Positions 11,175 through 21,620 are shown, counted from the first letter of the stretch. The stretch: DNA of 64,000 nucleotides from Candidatus Vallotia laricis (GCF_020541325.1 NZ_CP047399.1:248001-312000); one strand, 5' to 3'. A program made the numbers and translations. Notes: a model not told the origin generated them from the sequence alone.

Positions 11175-12440
11175 GACCGCATTACACCATAAGTGTCTAA
11201 AAAACTACATGCTTTCGCAGTTTTCGTCGCATATGCTTTCGGATAAATAGCAAACTTTCTGCGATAGTTTATTTCCTATACACAGATTCTGTATAAAATG
11301 CTAAGTGCACGGTACAGCTACGAAGATTAGCTGATCGTTTACAAATATATTCAATCCTTAAATTTAGCCCAGCAAGAATCTAAGTAACGTATATCACTCT
11401 TGGTGGGATCAGAGCTTTTGATCTGATTTTAAGGGTCAACTAAAATCTAAGAAGCACGGATATAGATTGTTTGTGAACGCACGATAACCGCGAAGTTTGT
11501 TAGACACGAAATCCAAGTCAAGCATGCGGTATATTACAAGCTTAATCCGAGCGAGACATAGAAAATTATCGGTAGTAGCCAGTATTCCGAAAAATCTGTT
11601 TTAGATTCCCAATATAGTACTTATGTTGAAGTGGGGGTAATGTGCTTAGAATATTGATATTTGGTTATCTAATAAGGGATAGGGACTTCGCTATCGATCT
11701 TCACATTCTGGGTAATTTGCGACACTAGATCATATTAGTCTCATGCAGCTATTCTCCATGGCATTCAACTAGTTTAGTTGAATATATCAACATGCAGTTT
11801 TTACAGTAGCGCCGCAGGACTTCACCAGTAAATCGATAGGGCTTTGTCAGCAAAATAATGCAGCCAACTAAGGCCATATCTTTATATGATGTATTATAAC
11901 TCAAGTCACTCAGGCGTTTTGCGCACTGTGTTAAAGCATTTTGAATTAATCTTAAGCACTCCCATAACACCGACGATATACATAATTCGAGTGCAGTGCT
12001 ATAAAGAAGTTCTTGGCTGACCGGTGAGTCATCAAGCTCCCTTAGCTACCATAGCTAGACTATCGGCGCTTAACGATTCTGCTTTACACAGCTGTATAAC
12101 AGCGCTCAGATGTGCAAGGGTGTTAAAGAAATTAAGTGTTTATTACGTCAGCATATCAAACGTAGGTCGATGGCTTAGGTATCTGTTGGCACTAAGCTAG
12201 TGTGCTATGTTTATTAATGATTGAATAGCACACTCACATATAAAACACATTAAATCAACTCAAGTGCTTTAATGTGATCGCATTTGATGCGGTGTTCCCT
12301 ACCGGTGCTCCCTACTATAGGGTATATACAAAATCAATGAGTAATACAGACGATTAACACAACAAGGACTATTTTCTCTATATCAAGGCACAGATGTCTT
12401 GCTTGCTTTGTCATGTAAACGTGACTTTTATAGTGAGCTA
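11175..12440. other. Long gap without a gene, in the place of hrcA/hemH
   Basis: No convincing coding frame. In Burkholderia this interval between nadK and grpE holds hrcA (heat-shock repressor) and hemH. I searched by eye for HrcA and ferrochelatase segments and found none. A 73-codon minus-strand ORF at 11749-11970 has no recognisable family and looks like chance. Confidence 0.55.
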
Positions 12441-12467
12441 TTGAAAAGTCTTGCATTGACCCCAAGT
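12441..12467 (+). promoter_or_regulatory. Sigma-32-type heat-shock promoter of grpE
   Basis: TTGAAA at 12441-12446 and CCCCAAGT at 12460-12467 are separated by 13 bases. This fits the sigma-32 pattern (CTTGAAA, spacer of about 11-16, CCCCATNT) with one mismatch in the -10 box. It is about 90 bases upstream of grpE and in the right orientation. If active, grpE would still be heat-inducible even though HrcA is not seen. Confidence 0.65.
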
Positions 12468-12558
12468 CGATTAGGTAGGTGTATGTATCCTGTGCCCCAG
12501 TACCCGCAGGTTAGCCGGGCGCGGGAATAGTCGAATTAACTATTGACTGAAATTGACC

Positions 12559-13176
12559 ATGGCCACTATGGAAGAGACGCAAGTTAGCCAAAATTTTTCT
12601 GCATTGAATACCGAACTTGACAGCGACAGCACACAATCGTCGCATGTCGGACATGAGAAGCCGTCCGGTGAACATCGCGAAGACGATATGGCAGCACAGC
12701 CAGTAGTCACCGATGCCAAGGCACTTGAGCAAGCGCATACCAAGATTGCTGAATTGCATGAGAGTTTGCTACGCGCCCACGCAGAGACGGAGAACGTACG
12801 GCGCCGTACTCAGGACGATGTTTCTAAGGCTAACAAGTTCGCCATTGAGAGTTTCGCTAAGCATCTTTTACCGGTTGTCGATAGTCTCGAGGCCGCACTG
12901 GCGGACATCGCAGGAGACTTAGAAAAGGTCCGGGAGGGCATTGAACTGACATTACGTCAATTATCAAGCGCCTTAGAGAAAGGTCGCGTCATTCAGATTA
13001 ATCCTGTCGGTGAAAAATTCGATCCGCACTGGCATCAAGCTATCTCTATCGTACCAGCTGAGCAGGCGCCCAACACAATCGTCAGCGTGTTACAAAAAGG
13101 CTATGTGATTGCTGACCGAGTTCTACGTCCTGCACTAGTGACTGTAGCTTCGCCAGAGTCTGAGTCAGGGCATTGA
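12559..13176 (+). CDS. grpE: Nucleotide exchange factor GrpE
   Basis: GrpE releases ADP from DnaK and works as a homodimer with DnaK and DnaJ in the cytoplasm. The product (about 205 residues) has an acidic, low-complexity N-terminus, the long coiled-coil [24 protein letters not shown], and the C-terminal beta domain with [14 protein letters not shown] and [17 protein letters not shown]. The start is uncertain: ATG 12559 and ATG 12568 (MEETQ, more like relatives) are both possible, and neither has a clear Shine-Dalgarno. It precedes dnaK by 94 bases; Burkholderia has extra genes between them that are missing here. Confidence 0.95.
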   Translation: MATMEETQVSQNFSALNTELDSDSTQSSHVGHEKPSGEHREDDMAAQPVVTDAKALEQAHTKIAELHESLLRAHAETENVRRRTQDDVSKANKFAIESFAKHLLPVVDSLEAALADIAGDLEKVREGIELTLRQLSSALEKGRVIQINPVGEKFDPHWHQAISIVPAEQAPNTIVSVLQKGYVIADRVLRPALVTVASPESESGH

Positions 13177-13199
13177 AATTTGCGCTCTTGTACCTATGT
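13173..13199 (+). promoter_or_regulatory. Possible second sigma-32-type site before dnaK
   Basis: TTGAAA at 13173-13178 overlaps the grpE stop codon, and CCTATGT at 13193-13199 follows after 14 bases. It resembles the sigma-32 pattern but has a mismatch in the CCC core. It would place a heat-shock start about 65 bases ahead of dnaK. Weak evidence on sequence alone. Confidence 0.3.
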
Positions 13200-13270
13200 T
13201 GTGAGCAGATGTGAATAAATAACTAGCGTGCTGCGCTGGTTTGCTAGATCAAAGCCAGGAGATTAGTAAA

Positions 13271-15163
13271 ATGGGTAAGATTATCGGAATCGACCTTGGT
13301 ACCACAAATTCGTGCGTGGCGCTTATGGAGGGGAACCAAGTACGAGTGATCGAGAACTCGGAAGGCACCCGCACAACACCTTCAATTATCGCATATATGG
13401 GTGATGGCGAGATTCTAGTCGGTGCTCCAGCTAAGCGCCAATCCGTGACAAACCCGAAAAATACGTTGTTCGCCGTCAAAAGGCTAATTGGCCGTCGTTT
13501 TCAAGAGAAAGAAGTACAAAAAGATATTGGCCTAATGCCTTATCCGATTATTAAGGCAAATAATGGCGATGCCTGGGTACAGGTACACGACAAGAAGCTT
13601 GCGCCGCCGCAGATCTCCGCTGAAGTCTTACGTAAGATGAAAAAAACAGCTGAGGATTATCTCGGTGAACCAGTGACAGAAGCGGTTATCACCGTACCAG
13701 CATACTTTAACGATAGCCAGCGGCAAGCCACAAAAGACGCGGGTCGTATCGCTGGCTTGGAGGTAAAGCGGATTATTAACGAACCAACCGCCGCCGCACT
13801 CGCATTCGGACTAGATAAAACCGAGAAGGGAGACCGTAAAATTGCGGTCTACGATCTTGGTGGTGGCACATTTGATGTTTCAATTATTGAGATTGCAGAC
13901 GTAGATGGGGAAATGCAATTTGAGGTGTTGTCGACTAATGGAGATACGTTCCTCGGTGGAGAGGATTTTGACCAGAGGATCATCGACTACATTATTGGTG
14001 AATTTAAAAAAGAGCAAGGCGTTAATCTATCTAACGACGTGCTTGCGCTGCAACGTCTAAAAGAGGCATCAGAAAAAGCCAAGATCGAGCTATCAAGTTC
14101 AGCACAAACTGAAATTAATCTGCCATACATCACAGCGGATGCATCCGGCCCGAAGCACTTAAACTTAAAAATTACCCGTGCGAAATTAGAGGCGTTAGTA
14201 GAGGAGTTAATCGAGCGTACGATTGAGCCATGTCGCACCGCAATTAAAGATGCGGGCGTAAAAGTCGCTGATATTGATGACGTAATATTGGTGGGTGGCA
14301 TGACCCGGATGCCAAAGGTGCAAAATAAAGTTAAGGAGTTCTTTGGCAAAGAGCCAAGGCGAGACGTGAATCCAGACGAAGCAGTTGCGGTAGGTGCTGC
14401 AATCCAAGGTCAGGTTCTTTCTGGTGATCGTACAGATGTTCTGTTGCTAGATGTCACACCACTATCGCTAGGCATTGAGACCCTTGGCGGCGTGATGACA
14501 AAAATGATTAACAAAAACACGACGATCCCGACTAAGCACACGCAAGTGTACTCAACAGCCGATGATAATCAATCCGCAGTAACAATTAAAGTCTTCCAGG
14601 GTGAGCGTGAAATGGCAGCTGGTAATAAGCTGTTAGGCGAATTTAATCTAGAAGGTATTCCACCAGCACCCCGGGGGGTGCCTCAGATTGAGGTAACGTT
14701 TGATATTGATGCAAATGGCATTTTGCATGTACACGCTCGCGATAAAGGTACTGGCAAGGAAAATAAGATTACCATTAAAGCAAATTCAGGCTTATCCGAG
14801 ACTGAGATTGAAAAAATGGTAAAGGATGCTGAGGAAAACGCCGAAGAAGATCATCGACTACGCGAGTTAGCCGATGTGCATAATCAAGGTGACGCGCTAG
14901 TTCATAGTACGAAGAAAGCCCTGTCTGACTATGGTAATAAAATTGATGCAAATGAGAGGGCTGAGATAGAGGCTGCGCTGAAGGAATTAGAAGAGGCTCT
15001 AAAAAACGCTTCAGACAAAGAGCGAGTCGAATCAAAAGTTGAAATACTCTCTAAGGCCTCCCAAAAACTCAGTGAGAAAATGTATGCTGACGTTCAGGCT
15101 CAAACAAGCACGGCAGCGAATGACGTTGTCGACGCTGACTTTAAGGAAGTGAAAAAAAATTAG
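13271..15163 (+). CDS. dnaK: Molecular chaperone DnaK (Hsp70)
   Basis: DnaK binds exposed hydrophobic stretches of proteins in an ATP-driven cycle. The 630-residue protein begins [17 protein letters not shown] (phosphate 1 loop), has [10 protein letters not shown] (phosphate 2), [11 protein letters not shown] and the interdomain linker [19 protein letters not shown], followed by the substrate-binding domain and the C-terminal [10 protein letters not shown] tail that relatives end with. ATG 13271 is preceded by AGGAG at 13257-13261, nine bases away, which decides the start over an upstream in-frame TTG. It sits between grpE and dnaJ and is followed by three hairpins. Confidence 0.98.
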   Translation: MGKIIGIDLGTTNSCVALMEGNQVRVIENSEGTRTTPSIIAYMGDGEILVGAPAKRQSVTNPKNTLFAVKRLIGRRFQEKEVQKDIGLMPYPIIKANNGDAWVQVHDKKLAPPQISAEVLRKMKKTAEDYLGEPVTEAVITVPAYFNDSQRQATKDAGRIAGLEVKRIINEPTAAALAFGLDKTEKGDRKIAVYDLGGGTFDVSIIEIADVDGEMQFEVLSTNGDTFLGGEDFDQRIIDYIIGEFKKEQGVNLSNDVLALQRLKEASEKAKIELSSSAQTEINLPYITADASGPKHLNLKITRAKLEALVEELIERTIEPCRTAIKDAGVKVADIDDVILVGGMTRMPKVQNKVKEFFGKEPRRDVNPDEAVAVGAAIQGQVLSGDRTDVLLLDVTPLSLGIETLGGVMTKMINKNTTIPTKHTQVYSTADDNQSAVTIKVFQGEREMAAGNKLLGEFNLEGIPPAPRGVPQIEVTFDIDANGILHVHARDKGTGKENKITIKANSGLSETEIEKMVKDAEENAEEDHRLRELADVHNQGDALVHSTKKALSDYGNKIDANERAEIEAALKELEEALKNASDKERVESKVEILSKASQKLSEKMYADVQAQTSTAANDVVDADFKEVKKN

Positions 15164-15175
15164 GCGACAGCAGCA

Positions 15176-15206
15176 ACAACCACCCGGTATTGCACCGGGT
15201 GGTTGT
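15176..15206 (+). terminator. Strong hairpin after dnaK (13-bp stem)
   Basis: ACAACCACCCGGT (15176-15188) and its exact complement (15194-15206) enclose a 5-base loop, starting 12 bases after the dnaK stop. It is GC-rich and very stable but has no U-tract, so it may protect the dnaK 3' end as well as slow transcription. Confidence 0.7.
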
Positions 15207-15227
15207 AATTACTAGCTGTTTGGTATG

Positions 15228-15247
15228 CTACCGCACACGTGCGGTAG
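15228..15247 (+). repeat. Second hairpin in the dnaK-dnaJ spacer
   Basis: CTACCGCAC (15228-15236) pairs with GTGCGGTAG (15239-15247) around a 2-base centre. The realistic RNA hairpin would open to a 4-base loop (CACG) with an 8-bp stem. It stands between the first hairpin and the terminator-like third one. Confidence 0.55.
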
Positions 15248-15266
15248 GGAAATAAAAGCGCTTGGC

Positions 15267-15295
15267 GGGCTTGGAGCTCTCCAAGCCCATTTTTT
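15267..15295 (+). terminator. Rho-independent terminator or attenuator before dnaJ
   Basis: GGGCTTGGA (15267-15275) pairs with TCCAAGCCC (15280-15288) around GCTC, followed by A and T6 (15290-15295). This is the textbook intrinsic terminator shape. Its end is only 14 bases ahead of the dnaJ start, so it probably limits read-through and keeps DnaJ below DnaK. Confidence 0.8.
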
Positions 15296-15309
15296 GGCAT
15301 TGATTCGAT

Positions 15310-16443
15310 ATGGCCAAACAGGACTACTACGACGTACTAAGTGTCGCCAAAAATGCGTCCGATAACGACATTAAGAAGGCGTATCGAAAGCTGGCAATGA
15401 AGTATCATCCAGACCGAAATCCTGGTAATAAGGACTCAGAAGGGCGTTTTAAAGAGGTAAAAGAAGCCTATGAGATTCTATCCGATGCGCAAAAGCGAGC
15501 CGCATACGATCAGTATGGCCACGCCGGCGTTGATCCAAATATAGGCCCAAGCCCTGCTAGTGCACAAAGCTTCGGTGGATTTTCTGACGCATTCGGCGAT
15601 ATTTTTGGCGATATTTTTGGGCAGTCTGGAGGTAGCGGTCGCCGTGCTGGTCCGCAGGCGTATCATGGTGCGGATCTACGCTATAGTATGGAGATTTCGC
15701 TAGAGCAAGCTGCAAATGGCTATGCAACGCAAATCCGCGTACCAAATTGGACGTCTTGCCAGGTATGCCATGGTTCTGGCTCGAAGCCGGGTACTAAGCC
15801 CGAGACGTGTCCAACCTGTCATGGGCAGGGTCAAGTTCGTATGTCACAGGGTTTCTTTAGCATTCAACAAACATGTTCAAAGTGTCATGGCATCGGGACA
15901 TATATTCCAGAGCCCTGTACCCATTGCCACGGAGCTGGTAAGGTTAAGGAAACTAAAACACTAGAGGTAAAAATTCCCGCGGGCATTGATGATGGGATGC
16001 GGATTCGCTCTGCTGGTAACGGTGAACCAGGTATTAATAGCGGTCCGAACGGCGATCTCTATGTAGAGATCCATATTAAACCGCATACTGTCTTCGAGCG
16101 TGATGGTGATGACCTGCATTGCCAAATGCCAATTTCCTTCACTACCGCTGTACTAGGTGGTGAGATTAAAGTTCCGACGCTGGCCGGAAAAGCATTTTTT
16201 ACCGTACCAGAAGGAACACAATCGAGCAAAACATTCTGTCTTCGTGGAAAAGGCATTAAAGGTTTGCGATCGAGCCTGCCTGGTGATCTATATGTACATG
16301 TGCAGGTAGAGACCCCGGTTAAGTTAACCGATACGCAACGAGACTTACTACGTCAGTTTGAAAAGTCGCTACTTGAAGGTGGAGCGCGGCATAGTCCACA
16401 GAGTAAGGGTTGGTTTGATCGTGTAAAAAGTTTCTTCGAATAA
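15310..16443 (+). CDS. dnaJ: Co-chaperone DnaJ (Hsp40)
   Basis: DnaJ delivers substrates to DnaK and triggers its ATPase. The 377-residue protein has an intact J domain ([10 protein letters not shown] to about residue 70, with HPD at about 33-35), the Gly/Phe linker ([17 protein letters not shown]), all four CxxCxGxG zinc repeats ([32 protein letters not shown], about residues 150-220) and the C-terminal peptide-binding domains. Length is normal for class I DnaJ. The ATG lies directly behind a terminator-like hairpin, with no clear Shine-Dalgarno. Confidence 0.97.
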   Translation: MAKQDYYDVLSVAKNASDNDIKKAYRKLAMKYHPDRNPGNKDSEGRFKEVKEAYEILSDAQKRAAYDQYGHAGVDPNIGPSPASAQSFGGFSDAFGDIFGDIFGQSGGSGRRAGPQAYHGADLRYSMEISLEQAANGYATQIRVPNWTSCQVCHGSGSKPGTKPETCPTCHGQGQVRMSQGFFSIQQTCSKCHGIGTYIPEPCTHCHGAGKVKETKTLEVKIPAGIDDGMRIRSAGNGEPGINSGPNGDLYVEIHIKPHTVFERDGDDLHCQMPISFTTAVLGGEIKVPTLAGKAFFTVPEGTQSSKTFCLRGKGIKGLRSSLPGDLYVHVQVETPVKLTDTQRDLLRQFEKSLLEGGARHSPQSKGWFDRVKSFFE

Positions 16444-16549
16444 ATAAGTGCTAATTAATATGTAGCCAGAGCTGCAAATAATCTATAGTATTTGCACATT
16501 TTTTTTAAAACTTATACATATAATAGCCCTATATATTTATATATGCATG

Positions 16550-16588
16550 ATACACAGTCCATAGAATAAAATTCTATGGACTGTGTAT
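16550..16588. repeat. Perfect stem-loop, 18-bp arms, downstream of dnaJ
   Basis: Arms at 16550-16567 and 16571-16588 are exact reverse complements around an AAA loop (core AGTCCATAGAAT / ATTCTATGGACT). It begins 107 bases after the dnaJ stop. It lacks a U-tract but may act as the dnaJ terminator. Confidence 0.7.
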
Positions 16589-16754
16589 TTAACTATGTTA
16601 ACTTCGTATAGAATTTCTAAAGATGTGAAGATTTACGTGTTATACGTTATAGGTTTCAAGAAAATTTCTGTTGCGAAACTTTACTATCTTTCATTAAAGA
16701 CGACTAATGGTTTTCTATACAAAAATGTAGATAAGTAATCACCAGATAGATCGT

Positions 16755-16799
16755 GATAGTATATATATTCAGAGTATAACTCTGAATATATATACTATC
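16755..16799. repeat. Perfect stem-loop, 21-bp arms
   Basis: Arms at 16755-16775 and 16779-16799 are exact reverse complements around ATA. It is the longest perfect inverted repeat seen in the window and is not next to any intact gene (over 300 bases after dnaJ, over 1.2 kb from folK). Confidence 0.75.
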
Positions 16800-18022
16800 A
16801 AAGTTTGATAACAATAGTCTGCAGTGATGGCGAAGCCAAACATTTCCTGCTTCTAATAAATATAGGGTACAAAACTTAGTAGATAATTAACTAGTATTTC
16901 CTTCGAACAGTTTAATGTCTATTTGAAATATATTCTCTGGAAAAGAGAAGGCCCGCTCCATAACAGCGCAGACATAATCATAGACAACTACCTCGATTGA
17001 GGATTGAGTAACTATAAAGTTTTTTACGAACCTGAACCGCTTTTCTGAAACTACTAGTACTCAACTTGCACAGTTAACTCCGGCGTCGGAATCGTCAGCG
17101 CTGCTGTAATCTGCGCTCCTAGCGTAGCTGGAATTGCTTCAAGCACGCAGCGACTGTGCGCCAGCTTGATTAATCAACTGAGCGCCTTTTTAACTGTTCT
17201 TTAAAACCGCCGAAGTGTATACTGATTATGGCGTGAGCTCTAAGTGCACACATACGGAATTGATCTCTCAACTAAGAAGCGAATTGTCTCAGCAATCTAT
17301 AAATAACCATTTTCAAGTTTAACCCTGCGCACTAGCTTATATAAGCTTAACTGAGCTTGAATATGTGTCTGTTAATGTACGTAACTACAGAATAATAAAT
17401 CTAAAATAACCCGTGTATTACCGAACTGCCCCGTGTCACAATAGTAGTATGATATGCAATAGCCTCGAGGCTGACAGTAGATTATATCTTGACCCTTGCG
17501 GCACATTGCCAAGTGAATTATCAGTGAGGGGCACATCTACGCTTGCGCGCTTAAGTAATGCTACAAAGCTTGCATCGTAGCTAATCAGCATTACGTTAGT
17601 GCACCAGAATCACGCATCTGCCAAAGAAATAAAACAGTAATAGTACTCTATCTAGAATTTATCGAATAGCTTATTACAATAATCTTCGGAAAATCTTTTG
17701 GTGTTATTTTTGGGCTAATGCAGCATTATAGGCTTGTAGCTTGTATCAAGCTAATATATCTAATAGAAAGAAATTCTAGTGATATAAAAATCTGAGATAA
17801 GCAGCATTACAGATAAAGATAAAAAGTAAGTGTGCATTTTCTGGTTAAAGAACCTAAGAAACCACTATTAAGTGGACCTGTTAGTGACGTTATAAACAGT
17901 ATCGCTGGATATGCAGAAACATAGTCTTTCATAAATAGTAATTAGCGGCCGTGCAATGATAAATAGTTAATGTTTTATAGCTCTACTCTGACCATAGTTT
18001 TCGTTCATAGCAAAACCCTATA

Positions 18023-18511
18023 TTAAACATTAGTTGAGGTAATCTTTTCAATACGCTGTGAGGCAACGTGAGATAAATAATAGTCTGCGCGGGCTAGATT
18101 TGGAATTTCAATTGCTGACTCTAGTTCAAGCAGTGGCACTAAGGCGAATGCCCGCTCGATTAATCGAGGATGGGGTACTGTTAGATCATTCCTATCAAGC
18201 TGTACGGTGCCATATAGCAGGATATCAATATCCAGCGTTCGAGGAGAATTTTGGTACAATCGTTCTCGACCAAAGTAATTTTCAATGCTATGACACAGAG
18301 CAAGCAACTGCCGTATAGCAAGTATAGTGTCAATCTTTACTACACAATTATAAAAATCGTTACCATAGGCATTAACTGGGGCCGTTCGATATAAACTAGA
18401 TTCTACAAGAGTAATGATAGAAACCTGCTGCGCAAGGTAAATCACGGCATCTTTCAGCGTCTGGGGCGCATTACCGAGATTAGCACCCAAGCCAAGATAA
18501 GCAACGGTCAT
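18023..18511 (-). CDS. folK: Dihydropterin pyrophosphokinase (HPPK)
   Basis: FolK transfers pyrophosphate from ATP to 6-hydroxymethyl-dihydropterin in folate synthesis. The 162-residue product starts MTVAYLGLGANLGNAPQTL, the typical HPPK N-terminus, and has the signature PRTLDIDILLYG and the following VPHPRLIERAFALVPL. ATG 18511 matches relatives; an in-frame ATG at 18523 is also possible. It follows pcnB by some 40 bases on the same strand, the Burkholderia arrangement. It looks intact. Confidence 0.94.
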   Translation of the reverse strand: MTVAYLGLGANLGNAPQTLKDAVIYLAQQVSIITLVESSLYRTAPVNAYGNDFYNCVVKIDTILAIRQLLALCHSIENYFGRERLYQNSPRTLDIDILLYGTVQLDRNDLTVPHPRLIERAFALVPLLELESAIEIPNLARADYYLSHVASQRIEKITSTNV

Positions 18512-18553
18512 GTCGGTTCCCATAGTATAGATAGCGGCCGCTCTCGTGAACTG

Positions 18554-20209
18554 CTAGGCGTCTTTTCTACGTGATTTACTTGTAGACTGCAACGAGGTAG
18601 ATAAAGTATTTTTACTAGGATTTTTACAGTTACGTGATTCGGCACGCGGCCATCGAGGCGAGCGTTCTTTTTCTCTCCGTGAAATCATTACCTCGCGTAA
18701 ATGCAAATCGCCAGCGACGAAATCTCTCCACCATTGACCGATAGATGCATCTAACTCGCCCGCGGTACAGCGTAATAAAAGAAAATCATAACCCGCTTTA
18801 AACCGATGATGTTCTAAAAGTTTGAATGCACTGCGGCCAGAACACTTCTCCAGCCGTGGCTGTAGTCCTAAGATTTCACGCATATCGGCGGTGTAGCGTT
18901 TTTGAATTGCAAGCTTTGCAGTTTGCTGGTCGAGAACCGAATCTAAAGCCCGATGAAGCGCCGGGATTGAATGCTCACCGCTAGCCTTATATTGCTGCCA
19001 GCGCAATTGCATTTCATGCCATAGCAATGAGGAAAATAAAAAACCGGGTGAGACTCGTTTACCTGCACGGATGCGTTCATCAGTATTAGTAAGCGCAAGC
19101 ATAATAAAGCGATTCCCATGAGGATGCTCAAGCGCTGCCTCTAAAAACGGTAACACTCCATGATGTAAGCCTAGAGCGCGCAACTGCTGTAGGCAATTAA
19201 ATGCATATCCAGATAGCAGCAATTTAAGAATCTCATCAAACAAGCGAGCCGCTGGTACGTTATTAATCAAATTAGCTAGTTTAGAAAGGGGTGCTTTCGT
19301 AGATGATTCGATTATAAAATCCAGTTTAGCTGCAAAACGTACAGTACGAAGCATCCTAACTGGATCCTCGCGAAATCGGGTAGCTGGCTCCCCAATTATT
19401 CGCAGCACGCGTGCGCGAATATCATCCATCCCACAATGATAGTCAAGCACATTTTGCATTACTGGATCGTAGTACATCGCATTGATAGTAAAGTCGCGAC
19501 GTGTCGCATCCTCATGCTGCTTGCCCCAAACGTTGTCGCGCAAAACTCGACCGCTTGCGTCTACCGTACACATACGCCAGTTTGATCTGCTACATCGCAG
19601 CCTGCGAACTAGTTGCGACACCTCACAGGCTGAACCGCTCTTGTCTCTAGATGATGTTATCTCTATCGGCGCCCGAAACGTCGATACTTCAATAATTTCT
19701 AGCCCAAACTGAACATGCACAATCTGGAAACGACGTCCGATTAATCGAGCGCGCCGGAATAGCCTAATAACCTCATGGGGCGTGGCATTCGTAGCCACAT
19801 CAAAATCTTTTGGTGCTATATTAAGCAGCAGATCGCGCACTGCACCACCAACAATAAATGCTCGAAACCCAGATTTCTGGAGCGTGCTAGTAACACGGAT
19901 TGCGTTACGCGAGATTAACAACGGATCGATATGATGGATATCGGCCGAGACAATCACCGGTACTGGAGCTTCGTCGTTGGTATGTTCACCAAAAGTCCGA
20001 GTAGGGTATAACATCCAACGCGATAGCCTATGAGACAGCAGCCTAGTATTTAGGACTGCTAGCGCTTTAGTCAGTATGCAGCATCGCTCGACCCCCGTCT
20101 CATTACGACGGGGGTTTTCTAGATTGATGTTTGAGTTGGCATTTGCGCTATCGCAATTGGCATGGACACCATGCAATCTGAATAACTTTCGAATAAATTT
20201 TGTAATCAC
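18554..20209 (-). CDS. pcnB: Poly(A) polymerase I
   Basis: PcnB adds poly(A) tails to RNA and so promotes decay. The 551-residue protein has the class II nucleotidyltransferase core: FIVGGAVRDLLL and KDFDVATNATP with the two catalytic aspartates (about residues 115-140), then RRDFTINAMYYDP and FREDPVRMLRTVRFAAKL, typical of the tRNA nucleotidyltransferase/poly(A) polymerase superfamily. The long basic C-terminal tail with runs of Arg and Lys indicates PcnB rather than the CCA enzyme. The start is GTG 20209, overlapping the HAD stop by four bases (GTGA), so the two are probably translationally coupled. Confidence 0.93.
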   Translation of the reverse strand: MITKFIRKLFRLHGVHANCDSANANSNINLENPRRNETGVERCCILTKALAVLNTRLLSHRLSRWMLYPTRTFGEHTNDEAPVPVIVSADIHHIDPLLISRNAIRVTSTLQKSGFRAFIVGGAVRDLLLNIAPKDFDVATNATPHEVIRLFRRARLIGRRFQIVHVQFGLEIIEVSTFRAPIEITSSRDKSGSACEVSQLVRRLRCSRSNWRMCTVDASGRVLRDNVWGKQHEDATRRDFTINAMYYDPVMQNVLDYHCGMDDIRARVLRIIGEPATRFREDPVRMLRTVRFAAKLDFIIESSTKAPLSKLANLINNVPAARLFDEILKLLLSGYAFNCLQQLRALGLHHGVLPFLEAALEHPHGNRFIMLALTNTDERIRAGKRVSPGFLFSSLLWHEMQLRWQQYKASGEHSIPALHRALDSVLDQQTAKLAIQKRYTADMREILGLQPRLEKCSGRSAFKLLEHHRFKAGYDFLLLRCTAGELDASIGQWWRDFVAGDLHLREVMISRREKERSPRWPRAESRNCKNPSKNTLSTSLQSTSKSRRKDA

Positions 20210-20904
20210 GTCGATTTGAAGAGTTCAAGAACGCTCCAAGCACGAGCGAGCGCATACTCGCGTAGCTTCTTATCTGGATTTGTCGCTACTGGGTTAGTGA
20301 CTTTTTCGAGCAATGGGATGTCGTTATGAGAATCGCTATAGAAATAAGTATGCCTAAAACTTTTCCAGTCGTAGTCGAGCGAATCTAGCCATGCCCTTAC
20401 TCGCGTGATTTTGCCCTCACGATAGCTTGGCACGCCTATCGGGTTGCCTGTATATGGGCTATTGGGATTCCCATCCGTTGTTTCAACCTCACACGCAATT
20501 AACGTCTTAATGCCGAATAATTGAGCGATTGGCGCGGTGATAAACGCGTTCGTCGCTGTCACTATGCAACATAGGTCATTTGCTTTCTGGTGCTCTAACA
20601 CTAATGCACGTGCAGCAGGATGGATCGTGGGATTAATAACCTCATGCATGAATAGATTATGCCAATCAGCTAATTGCTGCCGTGAATATTTAGCTAGCGG
20701 TGTAAGCATCGCGCGTAAGTACATATGAATATCTAGCTTTCCCGCCTGGTAGGCAGAATGAAAGCGATCATTCTCAAGCGAGAAGCTGTCGACGTCGACA
20801 ATTCCAAGCTTTACCATAAATCGCCCCCACTCGTAATCGCTATCGATAGGGATGAGCGTATGGTCTAGGTCAAATAGAGCGAGATTGCGTTTAGTTTTGT
20901 TCAT
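20206..20904 (-). CDS. HAD-IB family phosphatase (SerB-like)
   Basis: The 232-residue protein has the HAD motifs: I, FDLDHTLIPIDSDYEWG with the nucleophile and acid-base aspartates (about residue 12); II, VTATNAF; a motif III lysine region near YREGKITRV; and IV, YFYSDSHNDIPLLE. It is a cytoplasmic phosphomonoesterase of the SerB/CicA type. The substrate cannot be told from sequence. In Burkholderia the same gene sits between hda and pcnB. Its stop overlaps the pcnB start, and the hda pseudogene ends 11 bases upstream of its ATG. Confidence 0.9.
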   Translation of the reverse strand: MNKTKRNLALFDLDHTLIPIDSDYEWGRFMVKLGIVDVDSFSLENDRFHSAYQAGKLDIHMYLRAMLTPLAKYSRQQLADWHNLFMHEVINPTIHPAARALVLEHQKANDLCCIVTATNAFITAPIAQLFGIKTLIACEVETTDGNPNSPYTGNPIGVPSYREGKITRVRAWLDSLDYDWKSFRHTYFYSDSHNDIPLLEKVTNPVATNPDKKLREYALARAWSVLELFKST

Positions 20905-20914
20905 AGAAGTTATT

Positions 20915-21620
20915 CTACTTGAAGCTGTCCGATATCATTGCGCGAAGTAGTGGTAGCGTGATCAAGCGCTTATGCTCAAGAGAAAAACGGTCGAGCTTAT
21001 CTAGCACTAGCATTAGGCTGGGCATATCACGTCTATAGTGTGTGAGTAGACATATTGGCACTGGCACATCGTTGGCAAACATTAAGACGCGCTTACGAGC
21101 AGCGTGCTTAAGCACAGTCGCCTTATTCTCGTTAGCTAGTGCGCCAAGATGAAATATCAGTCCCCAACCAAGGCGCGTACGCACATCTTCGCGCGCAGCC
21201 AGATGAAGTGGCGCAGTGTTCCCGGTCGCTACTAAACCCTGCCTAAACTAGTATGTACTTCGTTGAACAGATTAAGCAGCGCAATCTGCTGTGCATCAGC
21301 GAGTTGATCGACATCATCAACCGAATAAATGGCAATATTCGGATCATAGCCGAATCAGGGAAGCGGGCTTAGTGGCACGATAAAACGAGCACGGTTCCTA
21401 GATGTACTAGACACTAGCGCTTGGAGTAAGTGGCTTCGCCCGCTACTTGTACTCCCCGTACATAGAACGTACGGTCTGTACTAGGTTTAGATGAAAGAGC
21501 CGTACTAAGCTAGCGAGACTAGCGACCAATTCGGTGTAAATTCCAGCGAGGAAGTTCTCAAATGTCTTCGGGGGTATGCCCAGTCGGGTATAAGTTGACG
21601 ATGAGAACCAGAGAACCAGA
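20915..21620 (-). pseudogene. hda: DnaA regulator Hda, pseudogene
   Basis: Hda, with the DNA clamp, switches DnaA off after initiation. Read on the minus strand, the N-terminus (TRLGIPPKTFENFLAGIYTELV, about 21510-21600) is in one frame. The Walker B-like YSVDDVDQLADAQQIALLNLFNEV lies at about 21250-21330 in another. The C-terminal third, with the arginine-finger region VRTRLGWGLIFHL and RDMPSLMLVLDKLDRFSLE, is intact at 20915-21190. The P-loop segment between 21330 and 21500 is scrambled by stops and shifts. The gene sits in its ancestral place between purM and the HAD gene, now without the permease gene that Burkholderia has there. Confidence 0.88.

Larger units (their letters stand above)
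16444..18022. other. Long gap (1.6 kb) without a gene
   Basis: No protein family could be read on either strand. The stretch is AT-rich and contains two very long perfect stem-loops (16550-16588 and 16755-16799). A GC-richer patch around 17060-17180 may be the last trace of a gene but could not be identified. Confidence 0.6.

Noticed and set aside
11749-11970. 73-codon minus-strand ORF in the nadK-grpE gap
   Set aside because: Compared by eye with HrcA and ferrochelatase and does not match; Cys-rich and without a ribosome-binding site.
16550-16799. Terminal inverted repeats of an insertion sequence
   Set aside because: The two hairpins have unrelated sequences and there is no transposase frame or target-site duplication.
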